In this document: positions 17,577 through 26,164 of the stretch, piece after piece
Numbering within the stretch: the first letter of the stretch is position 1
How the letters are laid out: every line of letters starts with the position of its first letter
DNA from: an uncultured Bacilli bacterium
GTDB lineage: Bacteria > Bacillota_I > Bacilli_A > RF39 > UBA660
Direction of reading: 5' to 3'
NCBI GenBank assembly: GCA_947586655.1
Contig: CANPXR010000003.1
Span: forward strand, 1-34,976
Length of the DNA: 34,976 bases
Made by a program: the position numbers and the translations under genes
Notes under the pieces: generated by a model
Database searches by the model: none
Told to the model about the DNA's origin: nothing
Seen by the model: the letters and a program-made list of their open reading frames with translations, nothing else

Positions 17577-18794
17577 TTATATACCCAATAATTGTGCCTT
17601 TATTTTATCATAATCTTCTTGAGTGATTAATCCAGCATCTAATAATTTTTTCTTTTCAGTTAATACTGTCATTGGGTCTTGTCCAGCTGGTTGATTAGGT
17701 TGTGATTGGTTTACTTCTTGTGCTGGTTGTTGTCCAAAAGCAGGTTGATAACTTGATTGAGTATTAGGTTGTTGCATACCTCCCATCATACCACCAGCGG
17801 CATTCATTCCCATTCCCATAAATGCCATACCAGAGCCTCCACCATTTTCACCAGCAGCTTGCATTCCTCTTGCAACAGATTGTTGCATAAACGAATTTCC
17901 TCTTGCTCCTGATAAAGCATCTGCCTTTTTAACATCCTTCATTAATTCCTTAGTATCTTCATCATATTCAATAGATAAAATTGCTGTTTTTACAATTTCT
18001 AATCCACGATTAGTTTTCCATTGATAAGCATCTTCAACTGCTTGGGCCATAGCTTGGGCAAAACCGATTTGATCTCCTTGAATTTTAGACATACGATTAC
18101 CTTTGCTTGGATCGTTTGTATAATTTGAAAATGCTGCTGATAGAGTACCAACTACTTCATTAAATAATTGATTACCGGCATCATTATCCATATCTGCAAA
18201 ATCAAATATTGGTGCATTTGGTTGCAAATATTTTGCAGGCACAAAATTTTTAACAAATAGTAATGGATCAACGATTTTTAATGTATATGTACCTCTTGTT
18301 ATTGCTCCAACTTGTGTACCAAAAAATGCATCATCCCAATAAATTTCAGATTGAGTTCCAAATTTATTGTTAGGTATTTCTTTTAAATTAACATAAAATG
18401 CTAATTGTTGGCTTCCTGGTTGTCCACCAAATTTAACTTTTTCCCAAGTTGATTTAATTGTTTGTCCAAATATTCCATCACCGGCAAACATTGATTGTGA
18501 ATTAGGGTCATCAGATTTAAATTCATATCCTCCTGGTTCTGCAATAATACCTGTAATTTGTCCATCTTGCAATGTAATAAGTGCAGTCCCTTCTGGAACG
18601 ACCATCTTACTCCCGTTAGAAATGATATTTTCATTTCCTTTCCAATTTTCCCCACGGCCATTGTTTTGTGATTGTGGAACTGCTTGAAATACAGCAGCAG
18701 TGCCTGGAACATCAGCTCTAGGAACATAAAAATCTTTCCATTGATCAGCAAAAGTACCACCTAATGCTCCAGAAAATGCTTTAATAAATCCCAT
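17577..18794 (-). CDS. SPFH/Band-7 domain protein with C-terminal SHOCT-like segment (YdjI-like, often annotated 'virion core protein')
   Basis: QSEIYWDDAFFGTQVGAITRGTYTLKIVDPLLFVKNF; C-terminal LTEKKKLLDAGLITQEDYDKIKAQLLGI. Confidence 0.88.
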   Translation of the reverse strand: MGFIKAFSGALGGTFADQWKDFYVPRADVPGTAAVFQAVPQSQNNGRGENWKGNENIISNGSKMVVPEGTALITLQDGQITGIIAEPGGYEFKSDDPNSQSMFAGDGIFGQTIKSTWEKVKFGGQPGSQQLAFYVNLKEIPNNKFGTQSEIYWDDAFFGTQVGAITRGTYTLKIVDPLLFVKNFVPAKYLQPNAPIFDFADMDNDAGNQLFNEVVGTLSAAFSNYTNDPSKGNRMSKIQGDQIGFAQAMAQAVEDAYQWKTNRGLEIVKTAILSIEYDEDTKELMKDVKKADALSGARGNSFMQQSVARGMQAAGENGGGSGMAFMGMGMNAAGGMMGGMQQPNTQSSYQPAFGQQPAQEVNQSQPNQPAGQDPMTVLTEKKKLLDAGLITQEDYDKIKAQLLGI

Positions 18795-18813
18795 AAAATA
18801 TAACCTCCTTCTT

Positions 18814-18830
18814 ATGTAGTCATACTACAT
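18814..18830. promoter_or_regulatory. Perfect palindrome upstream of the SPFH gene RBS (candidate operator or leader hairpin)
   Basis: ATGTAGT-cat-ACTACAT immediately 5' of AAGGAGG and the start codon at 18794. Confidence 0.45.
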
Positions 18831-19226
18831 TTGTAATTTTAAAAATTTAATAAAGACTTTGAATAGTTTAAGGGTTAGCAAATTTAGGTATCTTGAAATT
18901 AATTTATTATAAATGTTATAATTTTACTTTTTACCGTAATTACCTGTAAGATTTCTTGTAAAAATCAACAGTAAAGTTGAGGTGCTAACACGAAGTGAAA
19001 TTCAACATCATCTTGCTATTCTTATCTAGAAATAATACAATAACCATTTTAAAATACAATAATTTCTATAACTACTACCACTAAACACTCCTATTCTTAA
19101 TAAGTATAACATATTATTTCATCTTTGACCATAATTTTATAACATGTAAAAACTCGGTATATATACAATTTAAAGATATAATTTGTATTATTAACTTATA
19201 TATGATAATATTTAACTGGTGATAAT

Positions 19227-19499
19227 ATGTTAGTTTTTAGTAATATAAAAGTTAAAGAAGCTAAAACATTTAAAGAGCGACTTTTTGGATTAATGTTTAA
19301 AAAGAATATTAACTACGGTCTTTTATTTAAGAACTGCAGATCCATACATACCTTTTTCATGAAAGAAAAAATAGAAATTATAGCAACCGATGCTAATGAT
19401 AAAATAATTAAGAAATATAAAAGCGTACGGCCATGGAGAATAATAATAGCTCCTAAAAATACTAAAAATATATATGAGCTACCAGAAAATACGATATAA
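19227..19499 (+). CDS. DUF192-family protein (copy 2)
   Basis: Identical 90-aa product to 8618-8890. Confidence 0.8.
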   Translation: MLVFSNIKVKEAKTFKERLFGLMFKKNINYGLLFKNCRSIHTFFMKEKIEIIATDANDKIIKKYKSVRPWRIIIAPKNTKNIYELPENTI

Positions 19500-19514
19500 C
19501 CAATCGTATTTTTT
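19486..19514 (+). terminator. Intrinsic terminator after DUF192 gene copy 2
   Basis: AAAATACGAT-ataacca-ATCGTATTTTTT. Confidence 0.75.
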
Positions 19515-19536
19515 AAATATCACTTTGCTTAACGAA

Positions 19537-20106
19537 ATGAAACAAAAGAAATGTTGTTGCACAAAGTATATTTTGGCTCCAACTGGGCCTACCGGACCCG
19601 CGCCTTTAACTACTTCCTGCTTTTGTGTTGATCAAATGAGAAACGTGATACAACAAATAATATCATTATATCCAAACGATAACTTAATAGTTGCAATGGA
19701 AAGTGGTAATAACGCCAGCGGAAGGCCAGGATCATTATTACCAGGCCCAAATAATAATCCTAATTCTGGATTATTTCAACTTGTTAATAATCAAGGAGTT
19801 CCTCAAGAAGCACTATCAATATGTAGAATAGCTTCAATAACAGTTACAAGTAGTACGTATAATGATACAATTACTTACTTACCTGCTCCAGTTTTAACAC
19901 CAACTGGATGTGATGCAAATTGCGAGGCTGCTGCAAGATCATACCTCCCGGTTGGTACAACAAACGTTGATATAAATGCAGGTGGTCAAACGGTAGCGCA
20001 AGGAACCATATTAAAAAGCGAATATGGTATGGTTGTTGTCGTCGGTAATAATAATAGCAACCCATCATTTGTATCCTTATGCAAAGCCGAAATAATTAAC
20101 AAGTAA
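19537..20106 (+). CDS. Cys-rich protein with short collagen-like GPTGP motif (possible spore-surface protein)
   Basis: MKQKKCCCTKYILAPTGPTGPAPLTTSCFC...; ORF track start at 19474 lies inside the DUF192 gene and terminator, so ATG 19537 preferred. Confidence 0.65.
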   Translation: MKQKKCCCTKYILAPTGPTGPAPLTTSCFCVDQMRNVIQQIISLYPNDNLIVAMESGNNASGRPGSLLPGPNNNPNSGLFQLVNNQGVPQEALSICRIASITVTSSTYNDTITYLPAPVLTPTGCDANCEAAARSYLPVGTTNVDINAGGQTVAQGTILKSEYGMVVVVGNNNSNPSFVSLCKAEIINK

Positions 20107-20135
20107 AAAGATGCATGAAAAACATGCATCTTTTT
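20105..20135. terminator. Bidirectional terminator between collagen-like gene and sortase gene
   Basis: AAAAAGATGCATG-aaaaa-CATGCATCTTTTT. Confidence 0.9.
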
Positions 20136-20139
20136 GTTT

Positions 20140-20763
20140 TTACTTTGCTCTTGCTTTTACGTAGTACCTTTCCTTACCACCTTTAGTACAAGTTACCAAT
20201 GTTATTATTCTATCTTCTTGATTCTCTGGTTGAGCTAGATAACTAGCATCATCAACCGTAGTAACGCCATATTTATAAACGTAGTAGTCTATTGACCTAC
20301 CAGATAAATCAGTAATCGTTACCTTATCGCCATTTACCAAACGATTAATCTTGATAAAGAAATTTCCACGCATAAAGTTATGTCCACCAATCGTAACGTT
20401 ACCTTTTTCATTTAAATTTGGTCCAGAAATTTTAACTACCGATGCATCATAAGCTTTTTTTGTATTTTCCTTTAATATCGGTTGATATATGTTAATCTTC
20501 TTAATTCTTATCTTACCTAGTACGGTATAATTAACACCACTATACTTAACCGAAACCTCTGGTACTGGTTTATCAACGTTTTCATTGTCAAGGATTTGTT
20601 CATCTACCTTTTCAATGATTCCATCAGCAATTTCTTGTCTTTTTCTTTCTCTAAAATTACTATATATGAAAAGTCCAACCGAAACATAAAGACCAATTAC
20701 TATTAATACGATTATTACGTTCAATAGTTTTTCTTTATTAATCTTATTAATTATTTTCCCCAT
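20140..20763 (-). CDS. Sortase family transpeptidase
   Basis: IGGHNFMRGNFF (catalytic His), ITLVTCTKGGKERYYVKAR (TLVTC...R). Confidence 0.9.
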   Translation of the reverse strand: MGKIINKINKEKLLNVIIVLIVIGLYVSVGLFIYSNFRERKRQEIADGIIEKVDEQILDNENVDKPVPEVSVKYSGVNYTVLGKIRIKKINIYQPILKENTKKAYDASVVKISGPNLNEKGNVTIGGHNFMRGNFFIKINRLVNGDKVTITDLSGRSIDYYVYKYGVTTVDDASYLAQPENQEDRIITLVTCTKGGKERYYVKARAK

Positions 20764-20772
20764 GGTAACCTC

Positions 20773-20937
20773 CTAAACCTTAATTATTGGCTTTAAAACT
20801 TCATAACCAAAGAAATAGGTAATTAAACCAAGCACGACTAATAAGATAAGTAAAAAATAAATAACCATCATAAATCTATCATTTTTTTTATTTACTTTTT
20901 CTTCCGATACATCAATTAATTCCAAATCATTATTCAC
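20773..20937 (-). CDS. 54-aa single-TM small protein (missed by ORF track)
   Basis: GTG start at 20937: MNNDLELIDVSEEKVNKKNDRFMMVIYFLLILLVVLGLITYFFGYEVLKPIIKV*; fits between flanking co-oriented genes. Confidence 0.7.
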   Translation of the reverse strand: MNNDLELIDVSEEKVNKKNDRFMMVIYFLLILLVVLGLITYFFGYEVLKPIIKV

Positions 20938-20940
20938 CTT

Positions 20941-22773
20941 TTAGTCACCACTTTCTTTTCTTGCATTATCTACGTAAATTAGTTTACCACTATAGTTATA
21001 ATACTCATTTTTAACTATTATATAATTATCATACGCTTTATATTCAGTATTAAACGACGTAAGATTAATCTCATTTAATCCATCGGATGCTATTATAACA
21101 TCCTTGGTATCAGTTGCGGCTTTAATTAGTGCCTGCCTATCATCAAATACAACGTCGTTATAATAATTTTTATTAACCTTTTTACCACTAGAATTATAAA
21201 GAGCATACTTGTTATCTTTCTTAACGGCGTAAAAAACATTTCCTCCACTAGCTCTATTTTTTTTCTTTACCTCATCACTTGCCATCATAACGTCTTCGTT
21301 TTCAAACTTAATTATTTCTTTACCATCTTTATTTATAACTCCATATCCGTTGGAAGTTTTACATATCGCTTCACCATATGAGTCAAATTCTCCTACCTGT
21401 ATAAAACGTTGATCTGAAATTAATTTTCCATCTTCATTTAAGTATCCATAAGTATCATCATTAAATTTAACTATTGCGATTCCGTTTTTAAACGCTTTAT
21501 AAATGGTAAAATCATCCTCAATGGTTTTATAGGCCTCACCATTTTTTACAAGAACAAGTGAGTTCTTATTCTTTTTGTAGTTATGATTTACGTAAACGAA
21601 TACTTTATCACCATAATAAGTTTCACTTTCTTTCAAGCCTTTTTTTAATTGCTCCATCGTTTTAGTACTAATAAATTCATAGGTATGTGACGATGTTAAA
21701 GCCTTTAATACCCCAGTTTCAATCGAATCAATTTTTAGGCTAGTATAATCATCTGACTCCAATAAAACCTTGTTATCTTGCACGTAAATATACCTTTTGC
21801 CACCATTTGAATTAAGCTCATAAAAAACGTTATTTTCCTCTGCATTGATTTCGTTAAGAGTTGCACCTTTAACCACGGTGCCATCATTAATGTTAACAAT
21901 TTGAGAAGATGAGTTAACTTTTACTACGGCATATCTTTGATAATTTTCATCAGAAACCGAAGAAGCCGAAACTTCTATTGTTTTATCAGCATTATCCGTT
22001 AGTTTATAATTAAATATTTCTTTACCATCCATGCTAATAAGACCAACAGAGTTTGCTTTAGTATAAGTATAAACGTCATCAGAATAAGAAATCATGTCAT
22101 AAATAAACTCTGTTTTCTCTTTTAAATCAGCATCTAAAATACCATATTTTAAACCTTTTTTAGTAACCTTAGACGCAATTATATCAGTTTTAACACGATA
22201 AACCGAAAAGTAAGTGCCCGTTGGAACAACTTCTTTTCCTCCTTTATCAATTATCAGTGGTAAATTAGAAGAATCTTTGACGATTGCATATCCTTTTATA
22301 AATTCTTCGCCATATGAATACTTCGGATTTACAATCTTCTTTCCCGTATAATCAATATAACCATACTTATTATTCTGAATTATCCTAATTGGCTGATTAT
22401 TACTTGCATACACCCTTAAATTATTTAATACGTCCCCCGTTTTATTAATAAAAAACTCAAAGCCTAATAGCATTACTATAATTACGTATAACATTGCTTT
22501 CTTAACTATTTTTCTTGTTTTTGCACTTTTTATGTTAAAGTCCTTTATTGATGGTTTATATTCATCTAGTTTTTCCTTCGAGGCATCTATTTCCACTCTT
22601 GATTCATCCTTAGAGGAACCATCTAGTAACTCCTCTAGTTGCTTATCGTTATTAGAATTATCTGAAACGTCAGAAAGGTCTATAAAATCGAGCATTTCAT
22701 CTATTTGGTTTGAAACTTCTTCGTCAGCGTCAAAATCAAGCATTTCTACTTCTTCTTCATCGCTCTTCATCAT
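20941..22773 (-). CDS. Membrane-anchored WG-repeat protein
   Basis: Acidic N-terminus, TM AMLYVIIVMLLGFEFFI, repeats NNKYGYIDYTGKKIVNPKYSYGEEF, GYGVINKDGKEIIKFENE; start chosen at ATG 22773 after GGAGG. Confidence 0.8.
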   Translation of the reverse strand: MMKSDEEEVEMLDFDADEEVSNQIDEMLDFIDLSDVSDNSNNDKQLEELLDGSSKDESRVEIDASKEKLDEYKPSIKDFNIKSAKTRKIVKKAMLYVIIVMLLGFEFFINKTGDVLNNLRVYASNNQPIRIIQNNKYGYIDYTGKKIVNPKYSYGEEFIKGYAIVKDSSNLPLIIDKGGKEVVPTGTYFSVYRVKTDIIASKVTKKGLKYGILDADLKEKTEFIYDMISYSDDVYTYTKANSVGLISMDGKEIFNYKLTDNADKTIEVSASSVSDENYQRYAVVKVNSSSQIVNINDGTVVKGATLNEINAEENNVFYELNSNGGKRYIYVQDNKVLLESDDYTSLKIDSIETGVLKALTSSHTYEFISTKTMEQLKKGLKESETYYGDKVFVYVNHNYKKNKNSLVLVKNGEAYKTIEDDFTIYKAFKNGIAIVKFNDDTYGYLNEDGKLISDQRFIQVGEFDSYGEAICKTSNGYGVINKDGKEIIKFENEDVMMASDEVKKKNRASGGNVFYAVKKDNKYALYNSSGKKVNKNYYNDVVFDDRQALIKAATDTKDVIIASDGLNEINLTSFNTEYKAYDNYIIVKNEYYNYSGKLIYVDNARKESGD

Positions 22774-22901
22774 AACAACCTCCTTTCTAACATCTATCAT
22801 AATTTTATAATAAAAACATATAAAACACAAGAAAGATAATCATAAATGTAAAACTTTCTATTTAATTTAAGCCTATAAAAAAAGTGAAAAATATAATTAT
22901 T

Positions 22902-24179
22902 TCACTCTTTAAACTCGAATATCATGTCCATTATTTGAACCTTATCACCATATTTAACACCCATTTCAAGAAGTTTATCATCAATTCCCATGGCTCTTAA
23001 TTTTCTTGCAAAACGAACGGCTCCCTCATCAGTAAACTTAGTCATCTTAAATAACTTTTCTATTTCTTTACCCTTAACTACGTAGATATCATTATCTTTA
23101 GTTATGGTAAATGGTTGTTCTTTTTTAAATTTATATAGTACGTGGGATTCAAACTCACCTTCTTCAAATAATGGTTCCTTTTTTATCTTATCTAACTCAT
23201 CGGCAATGGCAACAAGAGCTTTATCTAATCCAGTGTTTGTAATAGCACTAGTTTCATAAACGGGCACATTGTACTTTTTCTTAAATTCTTCTAGGTTTTC
23301 TTTTGCACCTTCTAAGTCCATTTTATTAGCAATAACAATCTGTGGCTTTTTAATTAACTTAGCATCAAAGTCTTCTAATTCTTTGTTAATTATTTCATAA
23401 TCTTGGGTTGGGTTTCTTCCTTCTTTACCTGACATATCTAAAATATGTGCAATTACCCTCGTTCTTTGGATGTGTTTTAGAAACTTATCACCCAAGCCTT
23501 CTCCTAGTGATGCACCTTTTATTAGTCCTGGCAAATCAGCTGCTACAAAAGTTCTTCCATCGATTGTTTTAACGACTCCTAAATTAGGATTTAAAGTGGT
23601 AAAATGATAATCCGCAATCTTTGGTTTAGAAGCAGAAATTTTAGATAGTATGGTTGATTTTCCAACCGATGGCATACCGACGAAACCAACGTCCGCTAAT
23701 AACCTTAACTCAACCTTTAAGGTTTTTTCTTCCCCAGGTTCACCATGCTCCGAAAAATTAGGTGCAGGGTTACTATTAGTTGCAAAGGCGGTATTACCAC
23801 GTCCACCACGCCCACCGTAAGCAACTATTACCTCATCATCTTTCTTCGTTAAATCTGCGATTATTAACCCGGTATCAAGGTCTTTAACGGTCGTACCAAC
23901 GGGAACTTTAATCACCACGTCCTTAGCACTTCGTCCGTTTTTATTTTTACCTTCTCCGTTAGCTCCCTTAGGGGCTTTAATAAGCTTATTATACCTTAAA
24001 TCAAGAAGCGTTCTAAGGCCTAAATCTGTCTTAAAAATGATGTTAGCTCCCCTACCACCATTACCTCCAAAAGGTCCACCATCTGGGATAAACTTTTCCC
24101 TTCTAAAGGCGGTACAACCATCACCACCATTACCAGCTTTTACCTTTATTATAACCTCATCTACAAACAAATAAAGCAC
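22902..24179 (-). CDS. obg: Obg family GTPase CgtA
   Basis: Gly-rich OBG fold, GMPSVGKSTILSKIS, NKMD, C-terminal OCT domain. Confidence 0.96.
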   Translation of the reverse strand: MLYLFVDEVIIKVKAGNGGDGCTAFRREKFIPDGGPFGGNGGRGANIIFKTDLGLRTLLDLRYNKLIKAPKGANGEGKNKNGRSAKDVVIKVPVGTTVKDLDTGLIIADLTKKDDEVIVAYGGRGGRGNTAFATNSNPAPNFSEHGEPGEEKTLKVELRLLADVGFVGMPSVGKSTILSKISASKPKIADYHFTTLNPNLGVVKTIDGRTFVAADLPGLIKGASLGEGLGDKFLKHIQRTRVIAHILDMSGKEGRNPTQDYEIINKELEDFDAKLIKKPQIVIANKMDLEGAKENLEEFKKKYNVPVYETSAITNTGLDKALVAIADELDKIKKEPLFEEGEFESHVLYKFKKEQPFTITKDNDIYVVKGKEIEKLFKMTKFTDEGAVRFARKLRAMGIDDKLLEMGVKYGDKVQIMDMIFEFKE

Positions 24180-24329
24180 CCTCTTTCCCTAATAGTATAA
24201 CACGCAACTTTAAATTAAAAAAGTAAAAAAGGACAATGTCCTTTATCTTTTAATTATTGTAATATTATTTTTATTAATTAATTATTCATACTTTTATCTA
24301 TTTCAAAACGAAAAATTAGTGAAGAACTA

Positions 24330-25043
24330 CTAATTGGTTTTTTGAGTAAATAATAATTTATACTGACATTCATGAGTAATTAGAAATGAACCAGCTTTGT
24401 AACTTAAACTATCATCAAGGTCCGCACTAGCCAAAAAATACAAACTTTCACCTGATTTTAATACTAAATTACCTTCTTCATCTATTGCACCTTCTAATTC
24501 TTCAAAATTACTAGTTATTGTTCCATCTAATTTTTCATATGCAATAGGAAAAAAATGAACAGGACCATAATCAGGTACAAAAAAAGGGCCATCATCATTA
24601 TAGTTCGTACACTCATTTTCTTCTATGGTACCATTTGTTGTTCCATTTTTACCATCAATACAAAGTTTATTTTTTATTACTTCACTTCCATTTTCTATAT
24701 TCCAATAAGCATCAATTGAGCCGGTATTAGTGATTTTAATGGTAAAATATCTACCAGCTCCGGGATATTTAAGATCTGCGTGAAAACTAACGTTTGTTTC
24801 ATTTACCGAACATGAATCATTTTCATATCCTTCTTCTTTTGGTAATTCCATATCCTCTGGCAAAAGTTCCTCTGGCACAAGCTCTGATTTTAATCCTTTT
24901 TCACAAGTTACTTTTAAAGAAAAGTCACCTTTTGCGGTTGCTGTACCAGTTATGTTTATATTTTGACTGAATAACGCATATCCTACTGTTAACACTAATA
25001 TTAGCGTTATTACCCCTAAAATTATTTTATTTTTATTTTTCAT
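24330..25043 (-). CDS. TasA/CalY-like exported protein with SipW-type signal
   Basis: MKNKNKIILGVITLILVLTVGYALFSQNINITGTATAKGDFSLKVT. Confidence 0.6.
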   Translation of the reverse strand: MKNKNKIILGVITLILVLTVGYALFSQNINITGTATAKGDFSLKVTCEKGLKSELVPEELLPEDMELPKEEGYENDSCSVNETNVSFHADLKYPGAGRYFTIKITNTGSIDAYWNIENGSEVIKNKLCIDGKNGTTNGTIEENECTNYNDDGPFFVPDYGPVHFFPIAYEKLDGTITSNFEELEGAIDEEGNLVLKSGESLYFLASADLDDSLSYKAGSFLITHECQYKLLFTQKTN

Positions 25044-25168
25044 TTATACTTCTCCTTTACTATCATATATATAACATACCTAATAATACCTGTCAATATT
25101 CATCTTTTATTATGTAAAATCAAAGATAAAAAACAATCAATTTTTATAAATATATTTATTATTCAAGA

Positions 25169-25807
25169 TTAATTTTTAAAAGATGCATCTAAATAATAAA
25201 TCTTTCTATGTTCTTTAAAATATTGTTTTTCAAAATCGGTTAAAACGTTTTCTATGTTTCTTTCATCATTATGTAAGTCTAGGCTTACCTTATCAAATAC
25301 GTACCAATACTTACTTAAACTTTCTAAGGCTGATGAAAATAATATCTTATTATCAGTCTTTAGTATTATGTGTTTATTTTTCCTAAAGATTCTATCATAT
25401 AGTTTTAAATAACTTTCATGGGTAAACCTTTTTTTCTCATCTTGTTTTTTTGGCCAAGGCTCAGAAAAAGTTAAATAAATTGTATCAATTTCTTTTCCAA
25501 AAAAATTAATTATGTCCTTAGCATCACCACAAATCATTTTTAAGTTATTAATTTTTTTGTTTCCTACCATTTTTACCGCGGTTGCCGTTTGAGACTTATC
25601 TAATTCTAACCCTACGTAATTAACGTTAGGGTGAAGCCTAGCCATTTCTATAATAAAGCTTCCTCTTCCCATACCAAGCTCTAGGCAAATCGGATTATTA
25701 TTACCAAATAAACTAGCCCATCTATTTTTATAACTTTGTGGGTCTTTAACAAGGTACGTACTATTATCAATAATTTTTTGGGCATCCTTAATAACGTTAT
25801 AACGCAT
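25169..25807 (-). CDS. trmB: tRNA (guanine-N7-)-methyltransferase
   Basis: LELGMGRGSFIIEMA, TFSEPWPKKQDEKKRFTHESYL. Confidence 0.95.
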   Translation of the reverse strand: MRYNVIKDAQKIIDNSTYLVKDPQSYKNRWASLFGNNNPICLELGMGRGSFIIEMARLHPNVNYVGLELDKSQTATAVKMVGNKKINNLKMICGDAKDIINFFGKEIDTIYLTFSEPWPKKQDEKKRFTHESYLKLYDRIFRKNKHIILKTDNKILFSSALESLSKYWYVFDKVSLDLHNDERNIENVLTDFEKQYFKEHRKIYYLDASFKN

Positions 25808-25868
25808 ATTATCACCTCATATAAAATTTTACCATAACCAAAGAAAAAATACCATCCATATGGTGGTA

Positions 25869-26159
25869 TTATTTTACTTCATATACACTAACTTGTTTTC
25901 TATCTCTACCCAAACGTTCATACCTAACGTATCCAGTTATCTTGGCGAATAACGTGTGATCCTTACCCATTCCAACGTTTATTCCAGGATATATTTTAGT
26001 CCCTCTTTGACGATAGATGATTGAACCAGCGTTAATTAATTCTCCATCAGCGGCCTTTGCGCCTAATCTTCTACCCTCACTATCACGACCATTATGAGTT
26101 GAACCTTGAGCTTTAACGTGTGCAAATAATTGAATGTTTAACTTAAGCATTAAAAGCAC
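25869..26159 (-). CDS. rpmA: 50S ribosomal protein L27 with Prp-cleavable N-terminal extension
   Basis: [29 protein letters not shown]. Confidence 0.96.
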   Translation of the reverse strand: MLLMLKLNIQLFAHVKAQGSTHNGRDSEGRRLGAKAADGELINAGSIIYRQRGTKIYPGINVGMGKDHTLFAKITGYVRYERLGRDRKQVSVYEVK

Positions 26160-26164
26160 CTCCT

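Larger units (their letters stand above)
19144..19576. repeat. Right copy of 433-bp perfect direct repeat flanking the island
   Basis: Identical to 8535-8967. Confidence 0.97.

Noticed and set aside
18401-18760. 119-aa minus-strand ORF in another frame inside the SPFH gene
   Set aside because: Shadow ORF of a well-supported gene; no independent domain signal.
19474-19536. N-terminal extension of the collagen-like ORF (MSYQKIRYNQSYFLNITLLNE)
   Set aside because: Overlaps the DUF192 coding end and its terminator hairpin; internal ATG at 19537 begins the plausible protein.
8535-19576. Prophage or integrative conjugative element
   Set aside because: No integrase, structural phage genes, relaxase, or type IV secretion genes recognised; 'virion core protein' naming of SPFH homologues is an annotation legacy.
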